Assembly (NCBI GenBank): GCA_001751085.1
Contig: MAXP01000354.1
Span: 4,458 to 13,770, forward strand
Direction: 5' to 3'
DNA length: 9,313 nucleotides
Origin: Desulfobacterales bacterium C00003060
Lineage (GTDB): Bacteria; Desulfobacterota; Desulfobacteria; Desulfobacterales; C00003060
The notes under the pieces were generated by a model. That model worked only from the letters and a program-made list of their open reading frames with translations. It ran no database searches and was not told the DNA's origin. The position numbers were made by a program, and so were the translations under genes. Positions 1 to 7,059 of the stretch are shown here, piece after piece. Every line of letters starts with the position of its first letter. Position 1 is the stretch's first letter.

Positions 1-1287
1 GCTGTCCTCTCCTAGGAGTTCACCATCCGGCCAAGCCCCCCCCGCCACATCTGATATCCGACTGTCGATCTTTGGTTCGGGAATCCGCTGCTCGTTATCA
101 AAAAGCAGAAAAATTCGCTCAGAGGAGGCCATGGCTGACTGCATGATATTGTATTTTTCCGCAATGTCACGAATCGGCCTGAAGAACATCCTCATATAGG
201 CGATGAACGCCACCAGCGACCCCAGTGTGAGGCTTTCGGAAAGGACATGCAGTCCGCCGTACCAGATGACCAGGGCCGTAGTCACTGAGCCTAACACTTC
301 GATGACCGGCATGAACACGGCAAATATGTTGATCTGCCGCATGCCTGCCAGGTAGTTTTCATGGTTGAGTTTGCGAAAGCCTTCGTAGCTTCTTGTCTCC
401 TGCGAGAACAACTGGATGATACGAATGCCATCAAAGGTTTCCTGCAGCCTTGAGTTGATCTGAGCGATCTTAACCCGGAGATCACGAAACGCGTCCCGGG
501 CCAAACGGCTGAAGTAGGCCGTGGCCAGGAAGATAAACGGAAGCATCAAGAAACAAATCAGCGCAAGTCGCCAGTTCATGACAAGAAGTGCCACCGTAAT
601 GCCAAGCAGCAGAAATATATCCTTAAAAAGCACTGTGATAATAGAAGTGAACAATTCATGGAGGTTCTGAGTGTCACTCGTAACCCGGGTAACCAGGCGT
701 CCTACGGGATTCTTAGTGAAAAATGCCATTGAAAGGTCTTGGACGTGTTCAAAAAGTCTCAATCTCAAATCGTGCATGATGGATTGGGCGGCATATTCCA
801 TGATGATTACATGGCCAAAGCTGAAAACAAAATGGCAAATGACAACCGCAACAAAAATCAGGGCAATGAGGGTCACGCCCTCATAATCCCCCGCCCTGAG
901 ATGCTTGAGGTCAGCCCTGTCAAGGTTGGAAAGATCCTCGTAGAGGATCATTGCGTAAGGCCACCGAACCTCAAATAACCGGGAATACTTACTGACCACC
1001 CTTTCAACTTCCGGCCTATGCAGGTCGGCGACATAGTACCGCCGTCGCTCTGTAACGCCAAGCCCGTCATCCTGGATGTCGATGTCCTGCACAATGTACC
1101 GGTCAATGGCTGTCTTCGTGAGATAGGGAAGCGCCAGGTCAAGTACCGTAATGGCTGTAACGAGCCCGATAGAAAGCAAGAACAACAATCTGTATGGGCG
1201 GACGTATGAAAAGAGCCTCCTGAGCATCCTCACGTTGTATGGCTTGCCCAGTTGATCCTCTTCAAAATATCCGTAGTCAATTCGCAT
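1..1287 (-). CDS. ABC exporter half-transporter, permease part (3'-truncated by window edge)
   Basis: This is an inner-membrane ABC exporter subunit of the fused permease-ATPase type. From ATG at 1287 the minus strand stays open for 429 codons to base 1, where the window ends. TM1 lies near residues 33-54. A hydrophilic insertion of about 70 residues follows (about 66-136), then TM2 (137-165), TM3/TM4 (about 217-260) and TM5/TM6 (about 323-370). The coupling-helix region FFTKNPVGRLVTRVTSDT is at 189-206. The coding part ends in the linker before the nucleotide-binding domain, so Walker motifs cannot be seen. A long insertion between TM1 and TM2 is known from BmrD (YheH)-type subunits. The gene starts 29 bases after the stop of another ABC half-transporter on the same strand, so the two probably form one heterodimer in one operon. 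No good Shine-Dalgarno sequence precedes the ATG. The substrate is unknown; drugs or lipids are typical of the family. Confidence 0.93.
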   Translation of the reverse strand, partial: MRIDYGYFEEDQLGKPYNVRMLRRLFSYVRPYRLLFLLSIGLVTAITVLDLALPYLTKTAIDRYIVQDIDIQDDGLGVTERRRYYVADLHRPEVERVVSKYSRLFEVRWPYAMILYEDLSNLDRADLKHLRAGDYEGVTLIALIFVAVVICHFVFSFGHVIIMEYAAQSIMHDLRLRLFEHVQDLSMAFFTKNPVGRLVTRVTSDTQNLHELFTSIITVLFKDIFLLLGITVALLVMNWRLALICFLMLPFIFLATAYFSRLARDAFRDLRVKIAQINSRLQETFDGIRIIQLFSQETRSYEGFRKLNHENYLAGMRQINIFAVFMPVIEVLGSVTTALVIWYGGLHVLSESLTLGSLVAFIAYMRMFFRPIRDIAEKYNIMQSAMASSERIFLLFDNEQRIPEPKIDSRISDVAGGAWPDGELLGEDS

Positions 1288-1316
1288 AGGTTTCGTTATT
1301 TGTTATTCGTTTCACG

Positions 1317-3062
1317 TTATTTGCGGTTCAGTTCCTCTTCAACCTCCTGCCAGCGATACATCCTGCTATAATACCCCTCTGTGGCCATTAGTCTCTCGTG
1401 GCTGCCAGACTGGATCATATGTCCTGATTCCAGCACGATAATAAGATCAGCGTGTCGCACATGGCTGAGTCTGTGTGAAACCATCACAACGGTCCGTTTG
1501 GGTGAAAGGCCTCGAATCGTGGACTGGATCAGACCAGCGGTCTGTGTATCCACCTGACTCAGGGCGTCATCCAAGATCAGGATAGGCGCTGACACAAGAA
1601 GTGCCCGTCCAAGAGCAAGGCGCTGCTTTTGACCGCCGGAGAGCATAACCCCCTTTTCTCCAATAATCGTATCAAATTGATCTGGGAAGCCCATGATGGC
1701 CTCATATAAATGGGCTGCACGAGCAGCCTGTATCATGTCTTTATCAGAGGCATTCTCCCTGGCAAAACACAGGTTTTCTCGGATAGTGCCGGAAAAGACG
1801 AATGCGTCCTGCGTGACGACTGCCATGTGCGATCGCAGCATCTGGAGCGGCACCTGACGGATGTCCGTCCCATCTATCAGAAGCCGTCCCTCAGTTACCT
1901 CAAGCAGCCTTGGAATCAGGTTGCAAAGGGTAGTTTTGCCACTTCCTGTGGGTCCAACCAGGCCGAGAGTCTGGCCTGATCTTATTGAAAATGAGAGCTT
2001 TGAAAGGGCACAATGCTGACCTGAGGGATACTTGAAACCGAGTTCATCAAAAACAATGTCTCCCCTAAGGGGTTTCACCACACTTGACCTCTTGGGACCG
2101 GCAATCCCAGGCCTGGTTTCCAGGATCACGTTTATCCTGTCCAGAGAAGCAGCTCCTCGCTGGATCAGGTTCATGACCCATCCCATCGCCATCATGGGCC
2201 AGGTGAGAAGACCCAGATAGCTTATAAATGCCACGAAATCACCCGGCGTAATCGTGAGATCAATGGTCTGTCGGCCGCCCAGATACAGCACAATAGCCAC
2301 GCTCATGTTTGAAAAGAACATCATCCCGGGAAGAAACACTCCTGTAATCCGGACCAGCCGAAGATTCCTGCCCAAATATTCTTTTGAGATTTCCGAAAGC
2401 CTCTTGGCTTCTGCCCCTTCCCGATTATAGGCCTTCACAACCCGGATGCCGGCAAAACGTTCTCTGACCACCTCGGTCAGATTAGAAAAGGATGCCTGAA
2501 CATCCTTATACAAGTGATGCATGCGGTGACTTAAGACACGCGCCAGCACCACAATAATCGGCATAGGCAGAACAGCAAACACAGTAAGGGTGACGTTGAT
2601 GTAGAGCATAAAACCAATGGAGGAAAGGCCCAGAACAACCGCATCAGTGAGAGCTACCATCCCCATTCCCACGGCCATCCTGACATGCTGGACGTCATTT
2701 GTGGCATGGGCCATCAGGTCACCGGTCTTGGTCTCATCAAAATAGGATGGAGACATGGTCTGAATATGGAAAAAGAGGCGGTTTCGTATCCCCTCCTCCA
2801 CCCGTCGCGAGGTTCCTATGAGACAACGCCGCCAAGAGAAGCGAAAGATCCCGATCAACACGGCAATGCCCGCAATGTAGAGACCATAACGAAGGAGCCT
2901 TGTGCCCGTCACGCAATAGCATGCAAGGTCATCCACAGCCCATTTGATGATGCGAGGGATAAAAAGTTGAAGGATGTCAACCACAAACAGGGAAAAAATA
3001 CCAAAAAGGATAACAGCCCTTCTTTCTACGAAGTAGGATTTAAGAATCAGATATGATTTCAT
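1317..3062 (-). CDS. ABC exporter half-transporter with degenerate catalytic site (BmrC/TM287-like)
   Basis: This is a complete fused permease-ATPase of 581 residues, a normal length for a type IV ABC exporter half. Six membrane helices occupy about residues 15-300 and the nucleotide-binding domain follows. The A-loop Tyr is at 345, Walker A GPTGSGKT at 370-377, the Q-loop Gln at 418, signature LSGGQ at 474-478, Walker B ILILD at 494-498, D-loop ALSQVD at 500-505 and the switch His at 530. The residue after Walker B is Asp499 (codon GAC, 1566-1568) where active sites have Glu. That substitution is typical of the degenerate-site partner in heterodimeric exporters such as TM287, LmrC and BmrC. 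It heads an operon with the downstream half-transporter. An in-frame TTG at 3065 directly precedes the ATG at 3062; I prefer the ATG. The substrate cannot be read from the sequence. Confidence 0.96.
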   Translation of the reverse strand: MKSYLILKSYFVERRAVILFGIFSLFVVDILQLFIPRIIKWAVDDLACYCVTGTRLLRYGLYIAGIAVLIGIFRFSWRRCLIGTSRRVEEGIRNRLFFHIQTMSPSYFDETKTGDLMAHATNDVQHVRMAVGMGMVALTDAVVLGLSSIGFMLYINVTLTVFAVLPMPIIVVLARVLSHRMHHLYKDVQASFSNLTEVVRERFAGIRVVKAYNREGAEAKRLSEISKEYLGRNLRLVRITGVFLPGMMFFSNMSVAIVLYLGGRQTIDLTITPGDFVAFISYLGLLTWPMMAMGWVMNLIQRGAASLDRINVILETRPGIAGPKRSSVVKPLRGDIVFDELGFKYPSGQHCALSKLSFSIRSGQTLGLVGPTGSGKTTLCNLIPRLLEVTEGRLLIDGTDIRQVPLQMLRSHMAVVTQDAFVFSGTIRENLCFARENASDKDMIQAARAAHLYEAIMGFPDQFDTIIGEKGVMLSGGQKQRLALGRALLVSAPILILDDALSQVDTQTAGLIQSTIRGLSPKRTVVMVSHRLSHVRHADLIIVLESGHMIQSGSHERLMATEGYYSRMYRWQEVEEELNRK

Positions 3063-3163
3063 CAATATGCATTGCTAACAAAGAGAACAGGAAGAGTCAA
3101 AATGATTTCCACTGATGACAGTTATGTTGACTTTCTTCAACCCTGTTGGTATCAATGCAAATC
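3063..3163. promoter_or_regulatory. Divergent promoter region between the ABC operon and the RNB gene
   Basis: About 100 bases separate the divergent start codons. On the plus strand TTGACT (3127-3132) is followed after 17 bases by TATCAA (3150-3155), a fair sigma-70-like pair. On the minus strand TTGACT (3100 to 3095) is followed after 17 bases by TAGCAA (3077 to 3072), which is a weak -10. The two TTGACT hexamers form an inverted repeat, which could also be an operator. Both predicted start sites would fall almost on the start codons, giving leaderless or very short leaders, so the exact boxes are uncertain. The region must hold the promoter for the ABC operon and probably one for the RNB gene. 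Confidence 0.4.
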
Positions 3164-5149
3164 ATGGAGATAGGAAGTATCGTTGAATATATTGATCGCA
3201 AAATGGTTGTTTGCGCTGTGGTCTTGGGCAAGAAGAATCAGAAGCTTCGTATGCTCACCGAGCACAACCGCGAGGTCAGTCATTCAGAAAAACGGGTTGC
3301 ACACGCCGGCACGGAGCCCCTTGATCTTGGTATAGGCAGAGACACTCTTGTCAACCGCCTGAAAACCGCGGTTGCAAGAAGAAAGCAGTTGCAAAAGCAT
3401 ATTGACATTGAAGCGCTCTGGGGGGTCCTTAACACCGAGGCAACATGGATAGACCTGCCGACCATGGCAGAATTCTCCTTTGATGGCGAGATCAGCAGCG
3501 ACCACACGTCGGCTGTCATGCGGGTTCTTTTTGAGGATCGTCTTTACTTCAAGTTTGACGGCAATCGTTTTTTCCCAAACAGCCCTGAACGAGTGGCCCA
3601 CATTGCAGCCCAGGCAGCCCTCGAAGCCAGAAAGGCCCGTACCATTGATGATGCGAGTAAATGGATAAACGAGGTCTTGAAGGCCCAGCATCCGGTAGTC
3701 CCGCCTGAGAACAAAGAGATTATTGAAATACTGAAGTCTTTCTTCCTTTTTGGAAAGGTGAGTCCCCACTATGACATTGGTAACAAAATCATTTCACAGT
3801 CTGGTCTGGATCCGAAGGATGGCCCGTTTCACATCCTTGTCAAGCTGGGAATTTGGAATCATGATGAAAACCTGAACCTCCATAGATTCGGGATATCTGA
3901 TACCTTTCCACCTGAGGCCATGGAGACCATAAAGCAGCTTGAGTCTCAAGAAACAAAGGCCAGGCCGGATGGAAGCCGACGAGACCTTACCTATCTGTCA
4001 ACCATCACAATCGACGGGCATGGAACGCTCGATTTCGATGATGCCATCAGTATTGAGCCGGAAGGTGATAGGTTTCGACTTTGGATACACATAACCGATG
4101 TGGCCCATTTGCTGGAAAGGGGAACTCCAGTAGACCAAGAAGCTTTGCTCCGGGGCAGCTCCGTCTATATGCCCGACAAACGCATCCCAATGCTCCCCAA
4201 GTTTCTGACAGAAGACCTCTGCAGCCTGAAAGAGGGTGAAGATCGCAATGCCATAACAATAATGGCCAGTCTCGACCATTCGGCAAGGGTCCTGGATTTC
4301 GAGATCTTTCCCAGTATCATCAGCGTAAACCGGCAGATGACCTATTATGATGCCAACTTGGTCGTGGATCAAGATCCGGAGCTTGGAGCAATATACAAAC
4401 TGGCTCAAAAATTTCGCGAGTTCCGCTTGAATGCCGACGCCATTCAACTTATGATCCCTGAGATCAATGTCTGCATAAACAATAACAGAGAAATCTCAAT
4501 AACCCAAATAAATCGAGAAAGCCCCAGCCGCTTCATGGTGTCTGAATGTATGATCCTGGCCAATTGGCTGGCAGCCAGATTCTTCCGAGACCACGGACAA
4601 TCAACCATCTACAGATCACAATTGGAACCCCGGGCCCATATCATTGACGAAGATGGCGGAAATCTTTTTCAAAACTGGATGCAGCGGAAACTCTTGAGTC
4701 GTGTCATCATAGGGCTTGAGCCAGAACCGCATGCAGGTCTTGGACTGGACGTTTATGTGACAGTGACCTCTCCTTTACGGAAGTACTTTGATCTGGTCTC
4801 ACAGCGCCAGATAAGGGGCCTCCTGGGACTGGAGGCCCCTTATTCCGATGAAGACCTCGGATTCATTATCCAGGCCGCCGAACAGCCCTTGCGTTACATT
4901 ACTCTCCTTCAGCGAGAACGCATTCGCTACTGGATACTAAAGCACATTGCATCTCATGTGGGACAAAAAGAAGAGGCCCTGGTCCTTGAAAAACGGCGTC
5001 ACGGGTATCTCATACTCCTGACAAAGTATCTAATCGAATACTCGCTTCCCTTAAACTGCGGAGCAGACCTCAGGCCGGAAGACACTATATTGGTCAAGCT
5101 TGATCGCGCCAGCGCCAGGTCTGACACCATCGGGCTTTCACTGGCATGA
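3164..5149 (+). CDS. RNase II / VacB (RNB) family 3'-5' exoribonuclease
   Basis: This is a processive, metal-dependent 3'-5' exoribonuclease of the RNB family, cytoplasmic, acting in RNA decay or maturation. Numbering is for the 661-residue product from ATG 3164. The N-terminus is a small beta-rich domain (GSIVEYIDRKMVVCAVV, 4-20) followed by a helical region. The RNB domain spans roughly 275-555. Its metal-binding cluster is D284, D290, D292 and D293 in IDGHGTLDFDDAI. The block VYMPDKRIPMLP is at 334-345 and the RNA-end-binding motif TSPLRKYFDLVSQRQI, with Arg539, at 535-550. The C-terminal 60 residues may be a reduced S1-like domain; no full S1 is obvious. The family length is about 640-700 residues. 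The start is uncertain: in-frame TTG 3146 and ATG 3155 also exist, none with a good ribosome site. I chose 3164 because the conserved N-terminus begins there. It is a homologue of rnb/rnr, but I cannot choose between those names. Confidence 0.95.
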   Translation: MEIGSIVEYIDRKMVVCAVVLGKKNQKLRMLTEHNREVSHSEKRVAHAGTEPLDLGIGRDTLVNRLKTAVARRKQLQKHIDIEALWGVLNTEATWIDLPTMAEFSFDGEISSDHTSAVMRVLFEDRLYFKFDGNRFFPNSPERVAHIAAQAALEARKARTIDDASKWINEVLKAQHPVVPPENKEIIEILKSFFLFGKVSPHYDIGNKIISQSGLDPKDGPFHILVKLGIWNHDENLNLHRFGISDTFPPEAMETIKQLESQETKARPDGSRRDLTYLSTITIDGHGTLDFDDAISIEPEGDRFRLWIHITDVAHLLERGTPVDQEALLRGSSVYMPDKRIPMLPKFLTEDLCSLKEGEDRNAITIMASLDHSARVLDFEIFPSIISVNRQMTYYDANLVVDQDPELGAIYKLAQKFREFRLNADAIQLMIPEINVCINNNREISITQINRESPSRFMVSECMILANWLAARFFRDHGQSTIYRSQLEPRAHIIDEDGGNLFQNWMQRKLLSRVIIGLEPEPHAGLGLDVYVTVTSPLRKYFDLVSQRQIRGLLGLEAPYSDEDLGFIIQAAEQPLRYITLLQRERIRYWILKHIASHVGQKEEALVLEKRRHGYLILLTKYLIEYSLPLNCGADLRPEDTILVKLDRASARSDTIGLSLA

Positions 5150-5318
5150 TTGGACGTCTCTAAATTGGATGCTCTTCGGTTAATATACATCTGAAGGAGA
5201 TCTTGTTGCTTCCTTGAACTCTGAGGTTGTTTGCCACCAAGGATTTTATTTGTCCAACCGGTGAACCGGACAACTGGCAAACGGGTTAACCGAATATTTA
5301 CGCCTCCCAACTGGAACA
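5150..5318. other. Intergenic spacer between the RNB gene and era
   Basis: These 169 bases lie between two plus-strand genes. They hold an AT-rich TAATATACAT (5181-5190), a Shine-Dalgarno-like AAGGAG (5194-5199) that is not followed by a usable reading frame, and a degenerate 8-bp tandem repeat (5254-5293). I see no convincing terminator for the RNB gene and no clear -35/-10 pair for era, so read-through from upstream is possible. Confidence 0.5.
5254..5293. repeat. Degenerate 8-bp tandem repeat, consensus NNAACCGG
   Basis: Five consecutive 8-base units can be read: CCAACCGG, TGAACCGG, ACAACTGG, CAAACGGG and TTAACCGA. Positions 3-8 keep AACCGG with at most two changes in any unit. The array ends 25 bases before the era start codon. 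It also contains the palindrome GGTTAACC (5284-5291). No function is known to me. It could be a protein-binding array, a remnant of a longer microsatellite, or chance enrichment. Confidence 0.5.
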
Positions 5319-6215
5319 ATGGAAACGCCATCCCCATCCAAATCCGGATTTGTTGCAATTATTGGCGCCCCCAATGTCGGCAAATCCACCCTGTTGAACC
5401 AACTGCTCGGGCAAAAGATCGCCATTACATCGCAAAAGCCACAAACTACCCGCCACCGCATCCTGGGTGTGGCCCATCTGCCCGGAGCCCAGCTTGTCTT
5501 TCTGGACACACCTGGTATTCACCAGGCCAAGGGGCCTCTGAACAGGCGCATCGTAGAGGTAGCCCTGAAGGTCCTGGGAGATGTAGATATAGTTGTATTT
5601 ATCACAAATGCTGCGTCCCCGGAAAACAGCTCAGACGAGATCGTGCTTGAGTCTCTAAAAAAAGGAAACCTGCCGGTCATCCTCGCCATCAACAAGGTTG
5701 ACCTTGTGAAAAAGGCAGAACTGCTTTCCCTCATAGGCCGATGGCATGAGGCCTATCCTTTCAAGGCCATTGTTCCCATCTCGGCCCTGCAACGTATCCA
5801 GATTGATGAATTGGTAGCAGAGATGGTTGCCGTGCTTCCTGAAGGGCCACAGTACTACCCGGAAGACAGTGTCACGGACATGTCGGAACGGTTTATCGCA
5901 GCGGAGATGATCCGAGAAAAGGTATTCCGCCTGACCAGTCAGGAGATCCCCTATGGTGTGGCCGTTACAGTGGAGTCCTTCAAAAAGCGCCCTGAAAAAA
6001 GCCTCATCGATATCCAGGCCACCATACACGTGGAACGCGAGGCCCAAAAACCGATCATCATTGGCAAGGCGGGAAGCATGCTCAGGCGCATCGGAAAACA
6101 GGCCAGAATGGACATTGAACGGATGGTGGGCTGCAAGGTATTTTTGAAGTTATGGGTCCGGGTTCAAAAAAACTGGACACATGATACCTCGGCGATCAAA
6201 AGATTTGGATACTGA
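5319..6215 (+). CDS. era: GTPase Era, ribosome assembly
   Basis: Era is an essential GTPase that binds the 3' end of 16S rRNA and helps mature the 30S subunit; it acts in the cytoplasm and at the membrane face. The product is 298 residues, the usual Era length. The GTPase domain shows G1 GAPNVGKS (16-23), G2 in QTTRHR (42-47), G3 DTPG (63-66), G4 NKVD (125-128) and G5 SAL (155-157). The C-terminal KH domain has the RNA-binding loop IIIGKAGSMLRRIG (246-259), and the protein ends with the typical KLWVRVQKNW segment (277-286). ATG 5319 is the only plausible start: upstream in frame there is a stop at 5262-5264 and no ATG, GTG or TTG between. The ribosome-binding site is weak. The stop codon is separated by one base from the next gene's ATG, so the ATP-grasp gene is very likely co-translated. 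Confidence 0.98.
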   Translation: METPSPSKSGFVAIIGAPNVGKSTLLNQLLGQKIAITSQKPQTTRHRILGVAHLPGAQLVFLDTPGIHQAKGPLNRRIVEVALKVLGDVDIVVFITNAASPENSSDEIVLESLKKGNLPVILAINKVDLVKKAELLSLIGRWHEAYPFKAIVPISALQRIQIDELVAEMVAVLPEGPQYYPEDSVTDMSERFIAAEMIREKVFRLTSQEIPYGVAVTVESFKKRPEKSLIDIQATIHVEREAQKPIIIGKAGSMLRRIGKQARMDIERMVGCKVFLKLWVRVQKNWTHDTSAIKRFGY

Positions 6216-6216
6216 C

Positions 6217-7059
6217 ATGGTCCTGTCATTTCATCCGAACATTGTGGCCCACAAAAATATCCTGTGCGCCGGCCGCATGCCAAATGATGAGGATCAAGCC
6301 GCCATTTGCCTGTCCCGGGCAGTCATCCTCCCGCAGGGATGCAGTCAAGCCCTTTACAGGCTATGCCGCAAGTATTGCGCCAAGGTCTTTCCCAACTATG
6401 ACGCCCGTTTTGATTTTCCGGGCAAACTCGGCCAGACCCGGCTGTTTCAAAAGGTTGGCGCCCCCTTTCCTCACACCTATGCCTTTCAGACAGTAGCTTC
6501 CTGTTACGAGCTGTTTGGGAAACAGACTCACGAATTCCCCCTGGATTTTCCCTGCGTTTTCAAATCCGACTGGGGCGGGGAAGGCGAAGGGGTCTTCTTG
6601 CTCAAGACACCCGAGGCCTTGGAACATGCCCTGAAAAGGGCTCAACTCATAGAGCAAAGTGGACAGAAAGGGTTCTTGCTTCAGGAGTACATCCATTCAA
6701 GTGGTCGGAGTCTCCGCGTAGTGGTTATTGGAGAAGAATTTTTCAGCTACTGGCGTGTGCAGCGAGATGCATCACAATTTCTGACTAATCTTGAGACAGG
6801 GGCTGTTATCGATCACGACTCAGATCCCGAGTTCCAGGAGGCAGCAAAGACCACGGTCTGTGATTTCTGTGCGAAAACCGGGATTAATCTTGCAGGCTTT
6901 GATCTCCTTTTTTCACATAACGAAAAACCACCCCAACCACTTTTCTTGGAGATCAACTATTTTTTTGGCAGACGAGGTATGGGAGGCTCTCTTAAGTACT
7001 ATGAACTCGTGGACAGGGCAGTCAACCTTTGGCTCAAAAGGCAAGGCCTGAGCCTGTGA
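6217..7059 (+). CDS. ATP-grasp ligase-like protein, first of a tandem pair (RimK/glutathione synthase-like fold)
   Basis: This 280-residue protein has an ATP-grasp fold; such enzymes join a carboxylate to an amine or thiol through an acyl-phosphate. The N-terminus carries SFHP (4-7) and a CRKYC motif (C50, C54). FPNYDARF follows at 58-65. The ATP site shows Lys116 in VFKSDWGGEGEGVF (114-127), hinge LQEYI (155-159) and Arg167 in LRVVVIG. Metal ligands are probably Asp229 (FDLLF), Glu245 and Asn247 (LEINY), followed by FGRRGMGGS (250-258). Upstream in-frame ATG 6181 lies inside era and is rejected; ATG 6217 gives MVLSFHP, matching the next gene's MILSFHP. It starts one base after the era stop, which suggests coupled translation. 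No signal peptide or membrane segment is visible. Substrate and product are unknown; the link with era hints at a ribosome-related or housekeeping role, which is inference. Confidence 0.9.
   Translation: MVLSFHPNIVAHKNILCAGRMPNDEDQAAICLSRAVILPQGCSQALYRLCRKYCAKVFPNYDARFDFPGKLGQTRLFQKVGAPFPHTYAFQTVASCYELFGKQTHEFPLDFPCVFKSDWGGEGEGVFLLKTPEALEHALKRAQLIEQSGQKGFLLQEYIHSSGRSLRVVVIGEEFFSYWRVQRDASQFLTNLETGAVIDHDSDPEFQEAAKTTVCDFCAKTGINLAGFDLLFSHNEKPPQPLFLEINYFFGRRGMGGSLKYYELVDRAVNLWLKRQGLSL

Noticed and set aside
3284..3769. Minus-strand open frame of 161 codons within the RNB gene
   Set aside because: It lies opposite a well-conserved coding region and shows no recognisable motif, so it is a shadow frame.
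3998..4447. Minus-strand open frame of 149 codons opposite the RNB catalytic region
   Set aside because: The plus strand here encodes the conserved metal-binding cluster; the opposite frame has no family features.
5194..5199. AAGGAG as the ribosome-binding site of a small gene or a longer era
   Set aside because: The nearest TTG codons lead to a stop within four codons, and era has an in-frame stop at 5262-5264.
6181..6216. Upstream ATG at 6181 as the start of the first ATP-grasp gene
   Set aside because: It would overlap era by 35 bases and add 12 residues absent from the paralogue; ATG 6217 gives the matching MVLSFHP start.
7029..7055. TTG at 7029 as the start of the second ATP-grasp gene
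   Set aside because: GTG 7056 forms a GTGA overlap with the preceding stop and lines up with the N-terminus of the paralogue.
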